Shown in pieces: positions 1-4,892 of a DNA stretch of 5,027 bases. A model generated the notes under the pieces. That model worked only from the letters and a program-made list of their open reading frames with translations, did not search any database and was not told where the DNA came from. Origin of the DNA: Bacilli bacterium (GTDB lineage: Bacteria > Bacillota_I > Bacilli_A > RF39 > UBA660); the NCBI GenBank assembly GCA_016302935.1, contig JAEDMO010000055.1, positions 1 through 5,027 on the forward strand, given 5' to 3'. The number at the start of each line of letters is the position of its first letter. Positions within the stretch are counted from its first letter, which is position 1. The position numbers and the translations under genes are program-made.

Positions 1-41
1 ATATTTATAATTTCTTCAATAAAGCTTTTGATAATTTCCAT
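1..41 (-). CDS. Start of an unidentified gene, cut by the window edge
   Basis: Only the first 13 codons are present (MEIIKSFIEEIIN), followed by two bases of the next codon. The ATG at 41-39 is preceded by AGAGGTG (complement of 46-52), a fair Shine-Dalgarno site at normal distance, which is the main reason to call a start. It begins 27 nt after the Bro-N/DinD-like stop codon with no terminator between, so the two are probably co-transcribed from the promoter at 966-994. The peptide is too short to assign a family. Confidence 0.55.
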   Translation of the reverse strand, partial: MEIIKSFIEEIIN

Positions 42-68
42 AATACACCTCTAAGGATATTATAACAT

Positions 69-926
69 TTATTCTTTATTTTCTATCATCAAATCATCTT
101 CAACATATTTATATGATAACGCATTATCTTTACTAACTACACTTCTACCTAAATTTTTTTCAATATCATCACGAGCTACTTTGGCAGCATGTCCACCCAT
201 TTTAGCAACTTTCTTATTTTGTTCTAGTCCTAAAGGTCTATGTTCTTTTGCTAATTCCCTTGTTGCTATTTCACCTAAGTCTGCTAGTGCAACTTCAATA
301 TCAGTCATATTATCTCTTAATGATTCTTTTCTAAGGCCTTTATGTTGTTTATATTGCTTTGCAGTAAATCCAGACCACTCTTTATATATTTCATTAGTAA
401 GAATTGCATATTCAACTTCTTCAGTTACCCCATTACTATTCCATACATCGGTTAATTTCTTTCTATCCTGAATACCTTTGATTCTTTTAATAATCCAGTC
501 TTCATCATAACCTTTAGCACGATAAGTATCTATTGCTCTTTGAACAGTTAGTGAAGGATCAAATACTTCATCAATTCTTTCTTTACCTAATCTAGCCAAC
601 CATAATTTCATTGGTTCCGCATTAGAACTTGGAATAGATTCAATTATTCTAAACATACCTTCTATATCAACAACATCAGTAGAACGATATTTATTATCAC
701 TGGCTTTTAATTTCAACTGGTCACAATTTGTGACCGTTTCATTTCCTTCTTTTTTTAATCTTGATTTTAAAGCATTCCAATAATGTCTAGGATCTTTACT
801 ATCAACTAAAGCGGTAACGATATCAACAACACTTATATAATACTTCTCTTCTTCTTTATTCCATACTGTTCTAATAGTTTTATCATTAAACATCTTATTA
901 ATTAAATGTATTTGTGCTTCTCTCAT
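69..926 (-). CDS. Bro-N domain protein, DinD-like (damage-inducible protein D family)
   Basis: The product is 285 residues. Residues about 8-115 look like a Bro-N domain, the module of baculovirus BRO proteins and phage antirepressors: a short strand region, YYISVVDIVTAL (29-40), the DPRHYWNALKSRL segment (45-57), then a D-E-G-MFRIIES-IPSSNAEPMKLWL run (87-110). The C-terminal part has the pattern typical of DinD-like proteins: GLRKESLRDNMT (197-208), ALADLGEIATREL (213-225) and GGHAAKVARDDIEKNLG followed by V-S-K-DN (244-268). E. coli DinD is SOS-induced and has been linked to RecA inhibition; DNA binding by Bro-N is family knowledge and is not shown here. The ATG at 926 is preferred over an in-frame ATG at 953 because a strong GGGAGG site lies 10 nt upstream of it, while the earlier ATG has none and would fall almost at the predicted transcript start. 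A promoter with a LexA-like operator lies directly upstream. A phage-type antirepressor is the alternative name. Confidence 0.85.
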   Translation of the reverse strand: MREAQIHLINKMFNDKTIRTVWNKEEEKYYISVVDIVTALVDSKDPRHYWNALKSRLKKEGNETVTNCDQLKLKASDNKYRSTDVVDIEGMFRIIESIPSSNAEPMKLWLARLGKERIDEVFDPSLTVQRAIDTYRAKGYDEDWIIKRIKGIQDRKKLTDVWNSNGVTEEVEYAILTNEIYKEWSGFTAKQYKQHKGLRKESLRDNMTDIEVALADLGEIATRELAKEHRPLGLEQNKKVAKMGGHAAKVARDDIEKNLGRSVVSKDNALSYKYVEDDLMIENKE

Positions 927-936
927 ATCTATCAAA

Positions 937-942
937 CCTCCC
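937..942 (-). promoter_or_regulatory. Ribosome binding site that sets the Bro-N/DinD-like start
   Basis: The minus strand reads AAAGGGAGGTTTGATAGATATG, split here as site AAAGGGAGG, spacer TTTGATAGAT, then ATG. The site is strong and the spacing of 10 nt is slightly long but acceptable. It selects 926 rather than 953 as the start. Confidence 0.75.
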
Positions 943-965
943 TTTATTAGCATTTTACAAAACCA

Positions 966-994
966 ACTATATCAAACGTATGTTTGAAAGTCAA
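966..994 (-). promoter_or_regulatory. Sigma-A-type promoter of the Bro-N/DinD-like gene
   Basis: On the minus strand there is TTGACT (complement of 989-994, five of six consensus bases), exactly 17 nt of spacer (972-988), then TATAGT (complement of 966-971, five of six). Transcription would start near 959, giving a leader of about 33 nt. The -35 and spacer lie inside the last codons of the serine recombinase gene, so the two genes overlap in regulatory sequence. Confidence 0.75.
972..987 (-). promoter_or_regulatory. LexA/SOS-box-like palindrome between -35 and -10
   Basis: The minus strand reads TCAAACATACGTTTGA: two perfect 6-bp arms (TCAAAC and GTTTGA) around ATAC. The Gram-positive LexA consensus is CGAACRNRYGTTYC; the inner 14 bases CAAACATACGTTTG agree with it except at the second and last positions. 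The palindrome fills the spacer of the promoter, the classic place for a repressor site. The sequence also encodes the last residues and stop of the recombinase (QTYV then TGA). Binding of LexA is an inference. A self-acting repressor, or a different LexA specificity in this lineage, would also fit. Confidence 0.6.
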
Positions 995-2558
995 TATTAA
1001 AAGTAAATTTTATATCAAGTTTTTTATCTTCGTAAATATCTATTCTTTCAATAAGATTAATAACAAGTTCTCTACTGGGATCTTTCATAGATAAAAATTC
1101 ATTAATATACTTTTCAACCATCTTATTTTTTTCTTCTTTATTAAAGATATCATTACTACAATTAATCAATTTCATTAGTTTATCTTGCCTATTTTTTAAT
1201 TCATTTTCCAACTTTACTTTTACTCTATTAAACTGTTCATCACTAATTACCTTATTAAGTTTATCTAAGTAAATATTATCCAAGTTTTCATTAATACGAT
1301 TTATTTCTTGTTCAAGTACCTTAATTTCTTTTTGACTATTATCCTCATTACTATCATTAATTCCATTAAGAACATTATCTTTTACTTTCTTACCATCTAA
1401 ATATTTAAGACAATAACTCTTTAATGTATCTAATACAACTTGTTCTAAAATATCATAATTATTACAATGTAATGTACAAAACTTTTGTCTTATATAAGTT
1501 CTATAGTAATTACATATCGTATAACATCTATTATCTTTTTTTCTTCTAGGTTGAACTGATATTCTATGACCACAATCACCACAATACATTAAACCATCTA
1601 ATAAATGAACTTCTTTCTTTTCATTTCTACCAACATTCTTTGGTATTCTCTTTTGAACTTCGTAGAATGTTTCTTTATCTATAATTGGTTCATGTGTTCC
1701 TTCGACAATAATATAGTCTTTAGAATTATTTCTAACTACTTTTTTAACTTTATAATTAACTTTACTTCTTCTATTTTGTACTAAATCACCAGTATAAACT
1801 TGATTAGTTAAAATATCTCTTATTGTTCTAGAATGCCATTCACCTAACTTCAAATTATAATTATTCTTCCATTCAAAACTATAATATTGAGCAGGAGTCT
1901 TAACTCTCTCATCAGTTAATCTTTTAGCTATCTTAAAAAATGATAATCCATCCAAACACATATCAAATATTCTTCTAACTACAATAGCTTGTTCTTCGTT
2001 TATAACTAAATGATTTTTATCATTAGAATCTTTACTATATCCAAATGGACATCTTCCACCAACCCATTTACCTTCTTTTTGTTTTGCTCTTAAACTAGAC
2101 TTTATCTTTTTAGAAATATCTTTTGCATACATATCATTCATAATTGCTTTAAATGGTGCAATATCATTATTAGAATTATCTAAGTAAGTATCAATATTAT
2201 CAGTAACAGCTATATATCTAACATCATGTTCTGGAAAATACTTTTCTATTAAATTACCTGTACCAATATAATCTCTACCTAATCTGGACATATCTTTAGT
2301 AATAACCATATTAATCTTTTTAGACTCAATATCATCAATTAATCTTTTAAAACCTGGTCTATCAAAATTTGTTCCTGAATAACCATCATCAACATATATA
2401 TCATAAACTCTTAAATTATTTTCTTTAACATACTGAAGTAATAAACTCTTTTGATTGGTAATACTTTCACTTTCATAAGTCTTCTCTTCATCTTCTCTAG
2501 ATAATCTTATATAAATACCAACATTATAAATCTTATTTAAACTCTCTAAATAATTCAA
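972..2558 (-). CDS. Large serine recombinase (resolvase/invertase N-terminal, recombinase and zinc-ribbon domains)
   Basis: A 528-residue site-specific recombinase of the large serine class (TndX/TnpX, phiC31-integrase superfamily), which integrates and excises mobile DNA through a covalent 5'-phosphoserine intermediate. Residues about 12-155 form the catalytic domain: IYIRLSRED with the likely nucleophile S20 and nearby R18, YSGTNFDRPGF (60-70) with R67, and SRLGRD (91-96) with the arginines expected at the active site. The recombinase domain runs about 169-310 from CPFGY. A zinc ribbon follows: C326 and C329 (CGDC), then probably C349 and C361, with C365 close by. A charged coiled coil spans about 405-465 and a helical tail ends the protein. 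All expected catalytic residues are present and length is normal, so it looks intact. The start is TTG at 2558, with AAGGAGG 6 nt upstream; TTG overlaps the TGA of the preceding small gene (TTGA). Substrate att sites are not known. Confidence 0.93.
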   Translation of the reverse strand: MNYLESLNKIYNVGIYIRLSREDEEKTYESESITNQKSLLLQYVKENNLRVYDIYVDDGYSGTNFDRPGFKRLIDDIESKKINMVITKDMSRLGRDYIGTGNLIEKYFPEHDVRYIAVTDNIDTYLDNSNNDIAPFKAIMNDMYAKDISKKIKSSLRAKQKEGKWVGGRCPFGYSKDSNDKNHLVINEEQAIVVRRIFDMCLDGLSFFKIAKRLTDERVKTPAQYYSFEWKNNYNLKLGEWHSRTIRDILTNQVYTGDLVQNRRSKVNYKVKKVVRNNSKDYIIVEGTHEPIIDKETFYEVQKRIPKNVGRNEKKEVHLLDGLMYCGDCGHRISVQPRRKKDNRCYTICNYYRTYIRQKFCTLHCNNYDILEQVVLDTLKSYCLKYLDGKKVKDNVLNGINDSNEDNSQKEIKVLEQEINRINENLDNIYLDKLNKVISDEQFNRVKVKLENELKNRQDKLMKLINCSNDIFNKEEKNKMVEKYINEFLSMKDPSRELVINLIERIDIYEDKKLDIKFTFNIDFQTYV

Positions 2559-2782
2559 TTCTTACCTCCTTCTTTACTTAGAGATAAATAAGTACAAGAT
2601 GACTCTACCATATTATTTTCATTTTTCAAAATCATCAAAAGTTCTTTTAATAATACTTTAGTAAATATATCTTCTAAAGAAATATCATCTTCACTAAAAA
2701 AAACATCAATCTTATAATCTCCCATTATTAAATCATCCTCATTACTATAAAAACTTATGACATCAGTATTATGATTATTCAT
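2555..2782 (-). CDS. Small acidic protein of unknown family, coupled to the serine recombinase
   Basis: A 75-residue protein that I do not recognise. The N-terminal half is rich in D, E and N with a likely beta stretch (YKIDVFF, 23-29). Residues about 34-53 (ISLEDIFTKVLLKELLMILK) would form an amphipathic helix, suggesting a small helical adaptor or regulator. There is no signal peptide, cysteine pair or recognisable helix-turn-helix. Its TGA stop overlaps the recombinase TTG by 4 nt and its last codons carry the recombinase ribosome binding site, so it belongs to the same unit. The start is uncertain: the ATG at 2782 has no good Shine-Dalgarno site, and an ATG at residue 20 (2725) has a slightly better purine run (GAGG) but at long distance. 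A role as recombination directionality factor or recombinase regulator can only be guessed from position. Confidence 0.65.
   Translation of the reverse strand: MNNHNTDVISFYSNEDDLIMGDYKIDVFFSEDDISLEDIFTKVLLKELLMILKNENNMVESSCTYLSLSKEGGKN
2565..2571 (-). promoter_or_regulatory. Ribosome binding site supporting the TTG start of the recombinase
   Basis: AAGGAGG on the minus strand lies 6 nt before TTG at 2558. It sits inside the last codons of the upstream small gene, where it is translated as part of KEGGKN. This near-perfect site is the reason for accepting a TTG start, and it makes translational coupling likely. Confidence 0.85.
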
Positions 2783-2804
2783 TACAAAACATTCTTTATT
2801 CCAT

Positions 2805-2829
2805 AAAAAAAGAACAATTACTTGCTCCT
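2805..2829 (-). terminator. Intrinsic terminator on the minus strand upstream of the small recombinase-coupled gene
   Basis: On the minus strand GAGCAA and TTGTTC pair around a GTAA loop (one G-U pair), extendable by a further A-T and G-U pair, followed directly by seven T. It ends a transcript coming from the right, although no intact gene is visible between here and the terminator at 3110. It lies only about 22 nt before the small gene's first ATG, so that gene is either read through to or has a promoter I cannot see. Confidence 0.7.
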
Positions 2830-2837
2830 AAAAAAGA

Positions 2838-2990
2838 TTAATTTTTAATTACTTTTTTAACATCAGGATAAGATGCTGATACAACAATACTAAATTTACT
2901 GAGTAAATCCAAGTGTCATTGCGATACCAAACTTATTTTGCACTTTCAAAATTGCTCCCAAAATCAAAATAGATATAAATTTATCTTTTT
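2838..2990 (-). pseudogene. Possible eroded coding sequence
   Basis: Two adjacent short open stretches on the minus strand look protein-like but lie in different frames and lack good starts. One (2896-2990) reads KDKFISILILGAILKVQNKF and continues hydrophobic to a TAA. The other (2838-2912) reads LDLLSKFSIVVSASYPDVKK and ends at a TAA 9 nt before the terminator at 2805-2829. One frameshift would join them. This fits the tail of a gene broken by an indel or by element insertion, with its terminator preserved. I do not recognise the family, and chance open frames in AT-rich DNA remain quite possible. Confidence 0.2.
2894..2908. repeat. Perfect 15-bp palindrome ATTTACTGAGTAAAT
   Basis: Seven-base arms ATTTACT and AGTAAAT flank a central G. 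It lies between the recombinase unit and the backbone genes and contains a GA dinucleotide near its centre, the core used by TnpX-type recombinases. It could be a regulator site or part of an attachment site, but nothing else in the sequence confirms either. Confidence 0.3.
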
Positions 2991-3001
2991 ATTTTCCTAA
3001 T

Positions 3002-3053
3002 TTTTTTTGCTCCAAAAGTACTTAAAAACTTAGATTTATTGGGAGCAAAAAAA
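3002..3053. repeat. 12-bp perfect inverted repeat with 28-nt loop
   Basis: TTTTTTTGCTCC (3002-3013) is exactly complementary to GGAGCAAAAAAA (3042-3053). The T/A tracts are on the outer side of the stem, so on either strand the 3' arm ends in A and not T; it is not a normal intrinsic terminator. The loop holds the 8-bp palindrome AAGTACTT (3016-3023). It could be a protein-binding dyad, an RNA structure or an element-end repeat. Confidence 0.5.
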
Positions 3054-3109
3054 GAAAAGTTATTGCAAACTCTTCTTATAATTTTTCTTATTTAACCACA
3101 TTCTAACAT

Positions 3110-3137
3110 AAAAAAGAAGTTACTCAAAGGAAACTCC
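3110..3137 (-). terminator. Intrinsic terminator after the CotD-like gene
   Basis: On the minus strand GGAGTT pairs with AACTTC (one G-U pair) around a 10-nt loop, with two more pairs possible inside it, followed by six T. It begins 40 nt after the CotD-like stop codon. The stem is short but typical for AT-rich Bacillota. Confidence 0.55.
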
Positions 3138-3176
3138 ATACATTCTTATACTTATTTATCTCCACTTACTCTAGTC

Positions 3177-3392
3177 TTACATAAAAGGACTCACTTGTGG
3201 AACTTCGTGTAAAAAAGTTCTATGAACACACCTTTCTTGTGGGGTTTCTACTATCGCCCCAAAACCACCTTGTTGTGGCATAGCCATTTGATAATCATTA
3301 ACATCAACAGTATTTAAATTTGCATTTTGGTTTGTTATGTTGATATCAATATCGCCATATCCATCCTGCCTATTACAATTATTACAAAACAT
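3177..3392 (-). CDS. Short CotD-like spore coat protein (putative)
   Basis: A 71-residue protein. It opens with a CNNC cysteine pair (C3, C6), continues through a low-complexity N/D/Q-rich stretch (4-36) and a QQGG segment, and ends with PQERCVHRTFLHEVPQVSPF (51-70). That last block resembles the core of CotD-family coat proteins, which in relatives reads roughly ERC-hydrophobic-RTF-HEVPH-C-P and is normally followed by a His- and Tyr-rich segment and a Cys-rich tail. Here the frame stops at that point, so the protein is either a short family variant or C-terminally truncated. The ATG is firmly set by AGGAGG 7 nt upstream. It is followed by its own terminator, so it is probably a single-gene transcript. 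A sigma-K-like -10 upstream would fit mother-cell expression. The family call rests on motif resemblance recalled by eye. Confidence 0.55.
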   Translation of the reverse strand: MFCNNCNRQDGYGDIDINITNQNANLNTVDVNDYQMAMPQQGGFGAIVETPQERCVHRTFLHEVPQVSPFM

Positions 3393-3399
3393 TATAATT

Positions 3400-3405
3400 C
3401 CTCCT
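3400..3405 (-). promoter_or_regulatory. Strong ribosome binding site of the CotD-like gene
   Basis: AGGAGG on the minus strand, 7 nt before ATG at 3392. The perfect site and spacing show that this short frame is a real gene and predict strong translation, as expected for a structural coat protein. Confidence 0.85.
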
Positions 3406-3413
3406 ATCTATCT

Positions 3414-3422
3414 TATAATATG
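3414..3422 (-). promoter_or_regulatory. Possible sigma-K-type -10 element (CATANNNTA)
   Basis: The minus strand reads CATATTATA, matching the mother-cell sigma-K -10 consensus CATANNNTA; a sigma-E-type reading is also possible. I do not see a clear matching -35 at the usual distance. A vegetative promoter using TATTAT or TATAAG in the same place cannot be excluded. Transcription would start near 3408, leaving a very short leader containing the ribosome binding site. Confidence 0.3.
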
Positions 3423-3475
3423 AGCACACTAAATTATTAGCTAATATAAAAGTCTATTTTTTAAGACACAAACAT

Positions 3476-3511
3476 AAAAAAAAGAAGTTAAAAAGGCATT
3501 TTAAAATTACC
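3476..3511 (-). terminator. Possible terminator overlapping the 3' end of ffh
   Basis: On the minus strand GGTAATT and AATGCC can fold (GG/CC, T-G, A-T, one A-A mismatch, then A-T pairs) at 3495-3511, followed by five T, AACTTC and eight T. The hairpin covers the last codons of ffh. The stem is weak, so this is a tentative call, but the T-runs and the absence of another terminator before the CotD-like gene support it. Confidence 0.35.
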
Positions 3512-4795
3512 ATTTTTAAACATCTTCATCATCTTTTTCATCTCTTCAAATTGCTTAAGCAATTGATTAACCTCTGTAACAGTAGTTCCAGAACCCTTAG
3601 CAATTCTCTCCTTACGACTAGCTTTTAAAATATCAGGATTTCTTCTTTCATAAGGTGTCATAGATAAAATAATAGCTTCTATATGTGATAATTTTTTAGG
3701 ATCAATATTAACATTATTAAGCCCCATTTTAGAAGCACCAGGTAACATCTTAATAATATTTTCAAGTGGTCCTAATTTCTTAATTTGCTTCATTTGACCT
3801 AAAAAGTCTTCTAAATTAAAATCCCCCTTCATCATCTTTTTAGCAGCCTTTTCTGCTTCTTTCTCATCAATTTCAGCTTCTATTTTTTCAACCATACTAA
3901 GAATATCACCCATACCAAGAATCCTACTTGCCATTCTCTCAGGATAAAATTCTGTTAATCCATCCATTTTTTCACTAACCCCAACAAACTTAATTGGAAT
4001 ATTAGTTAAATGTCTTACCGATAAAGCAACACCACCACGAGTATCACCATCTAATTTAGTTAAAATTACTCCACTTAATGCTAATTTTTCATTAAAACCC
4101 GTAATTACATTAATTGCATCTTGCCCCATCATCGCATCAATTACCAACAAAGTTTCATTAGGATTAACCGCTTTAGTAATATTTTGTAACTCCAACATTA
4201 ACTCTTCATCTATATGTAACCTACCAGCTGTATCTATAAGCACATAATCAAATCCATTTTCCTTAGCATACTTAATTCCATTTAAAGCAATAGATACTGG
4301 ATTTCCCTTACCCTCATCGTATACCTCAATAGATAGTTGCTTACCAATTTGTATAAGCTGATCTATCGCTGCTGGTCTATACACATCACAAGCAATTAAT
4401 AAAGGTTTTTTATGATGTTTCTTCCTAACAAAATTTGCCAATTTCCCTATTGTTGTAGTCTTACCAGAACCTTGCAAACCAACCAACATAACAGTAGTAA
4501 AATCTTTATTAACAACTAACTCTTCCTTTTCACCACCTAATAATTTAACAAGCTCATCCTTAACTATTTTTACAAAGACTTCACCGGGTGATAAACTTTT
4601 TCTTACCTCTTCACCAAGAGCTTTTTCCTTAACGGTATTAGTAAATTCTTTAACTACCTTATAATTAACATCAGCCTCTAAAAGTGAAAGTCTTATCTCC
4701 CTCATCATATCGCTAATATTATCTTCAGTAATTTTCCCATAACCTCTTATATCCTTTAATACTTTTTGCAATCTATCACTTAAATTCTCAAACAT
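3488..4795 (-). CDS. ffh: Signal recognition particle protein Ffh (SRP54 GTPase)
   Basis: A 435-residue protein that binds SRP RNA and signal peptides of nascent chains, then hands the ribosome to FtsY at the membrane by paired GTP hydrolysis. The N domain spans about 1-90. The G domain has the P-loop GLQGSGKTT (106-114), DVYRPAA (137-143), DTAGR (188-192) and TKLDGDTRGG (246-255). The methionine-rich M domain runs from about 295 and includes GPLENIIKMLPG (342-353) and the SRP-RNA binding segment around SGTTVTEVNQLLKQF (402-416), ending in an MKKMMKMF tail. All key motifs are intact and length is normal. The ATG at 4795 matches the family start (MFENLSDRLQ). A TTG 10 codons upstream overlaps the -10 box and is rejected. 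The gene has its own promoter and is divergent from tRNA-Gly; ylxM, often just upstream of ffh in Bacillota, is not there. Confidence 0.97.
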   Translation of the reverse strand: MFENLSDRLQKVLKDIRGYGKITEDNISDMMREIRLSLLEADVNYKVVKEFTNTVKEKALGEEVRKSLSPGEVFVKIVKDELVKLLGGEKEELVVNKDFTTVMLVGLQGSGKTTTIGKLANFVRKKHHKKPLLIACDVYRPAAIDQLIQIGKQLSIEVYDEGKGNPVSIALNGIKYAKENGFDYVLIDTAGRLHIDEELMLELQNITKAVNPNETLLVIDAMMGQDAINVITGFNEKLALSGVILTKLDGDTRGGVALSVRHLTNIPIKFVGVSEKMDGLTEFYPERMASRILGMGDILSMVEKIEAEIDEKEAEKAAKKMMKGDFNLEDFLGQMKQIKKLGPLENIIKMLPGASKMGLNNVNIDPKKLSHIEAIILSMTPYERRNPDILKASRKERIAKGSGTTVTEVNQLLKQFEEMKKMMKMFKNGNFKMPF

Positions 4796-4816
4796 ATAAT
4801 CACTCTTTCTATACCA

Positions 4817-4822
4817 ATTATA
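4817..4822 (-). promoter_or_regulatory. -10 element of the ffh promoter
   Basis: The minus strand has a perfect TATAAT 21 nt upstream of the ffh ATG, with a weak Shine-Dalgarno site (AAAGAGTGA) between. At 17-bp spacing the -35 would be TATAAA (complement of 4840-4845), only three of six consensus bases, in a T/A tract that may act as an UP-like element. Transcription would start near 4810, giving a leader of about 15 nt. Confidence 0.5.
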
Positions 4823-4863
4823 CAATAAAATTATTTTTTTTTATAGAAAAACTACAAAAATAG

Positions 4864-4892
4864 TTGATTTTTTCATAAAATACATATATAAT
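4864..4892 (+). promoter_or_regulatory. Promoter of tRNA-Gly
   Basis: TTGATT (4864-4869), 17 nt of spacer, then a perfect TATAAT (4887-4892). Transcription would start near 4899, about 6 nt before the mature tRNA. It is divergent from the ffh promoter, with about 40 bp of very AT-rich DNA between the two core elements. Confidence 0.75.

Larger units (their letters stand above)
1..2829. mobile_element. Probable part of an integrative element or its remnant
   Basis: An intact large serine recombinase, a Bro-N family protein of the kind common in phages, and a small unknown gene coupled to the recombinase form a minus-strand block beside backbone genes. Large serine recombinases usually lie at one end of the element they move, so the right boundary could fall in the gene-poor region 2783-3110. 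The left end is outside the window. No att duplication can be shown here, so extent and mobility are inferred. Confidence 0.35.
2822..3048. repeat. Four copies of a TTGCTCC motif (three direct, one inverted)
   Basis: TTGCTCC occurs on the plus strand at 2822-2828, 2952-2958 and 3007-3013, and inverted (GGAGCAA) at 3042-3048. Each copy is flanked by A-rich sequence after it, giving a looser consensus TTGCTCCNAAAA. The first copy is part of the terminator stem at 2805-2829 and the last two form the arms of the inverted repeat at 3002-3053. In such AT-rich DNA four copies in 227 bp is more than expected by chance. Function is unknown; recombinase or regulator sub-sites, or decayed hairpins, are possible. 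Confidence 0.5.
2783..3176. other. Gene-poor region, possible element boundary
   Basis: About 394 bp without a convincing complete gene on either strand. It holds two minus-strand terminators, the four TTGCTCC copies, the long inverted repeat, a 15-bp palindrome and possible coding remnants, all described separately. I see no tRNA-like fold, CRISPR repeat or recognisable riboswitch in it. Its position between the recombinase unit and backbone genes makes it the best candidate for an attachment-site junction. Confidence 0.6.

Noticed and set aside
181..471. 96-codon plus-strand open frame
   Set aside because: It is antisense to the Bro-N/DinD-like gene, starts without a Shine-Dalgarno site and its Cys/Ser/Leu-rich product is typical of a shadow frame.
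927..953. Nine-codon longer start (ATG at 953) for the Bro-N/DinD-like gene
   Set aside because: It has no ribosome binding site and lies only about 6 nt from the predicted transcription start; a strong GGGAGG serves the ATG at 926.
3002..3053. Long inverted repeat as an intrinsic terminator
   Set aside because: The 3' arm ends in an A-tract on both strands instead of T, so it does not fit a terminator in either direction.
2783..3176. CRISPR array or known structured RNA in the gap
   Set aside because: The TTGCTCC copies are unevenly spaced (130, 55 and an inverted copy) and only 7 bp long, and no familiar riboswitch, T-box or tmRNA pattern is recognisable.
3110..3490. Shared AAAAAAGAAGTTA at 3110-3122 and 3478-3490 as a direct repeat or att duplication
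   Set aside because: It is low-complexity sequence made of a terminator T-run and adjacent bases in both places, with no further matching flank.
4796..4825. Ten-codon longer TTG start for Ffh
   Set aside because: The added codons overlap the TATAAT box and the predicted transcript start, and Ffh proteins normally begin near MFENLSDRL.
4850..4865. AACTA/TAGTT hairpin with T-run between ffh and tRNA-Gly, as a terminator
   Set aside because: The stem has only five mainly A-T pairs, overlaps the tRNA -35 box, and no plus-strand gene precedes it.
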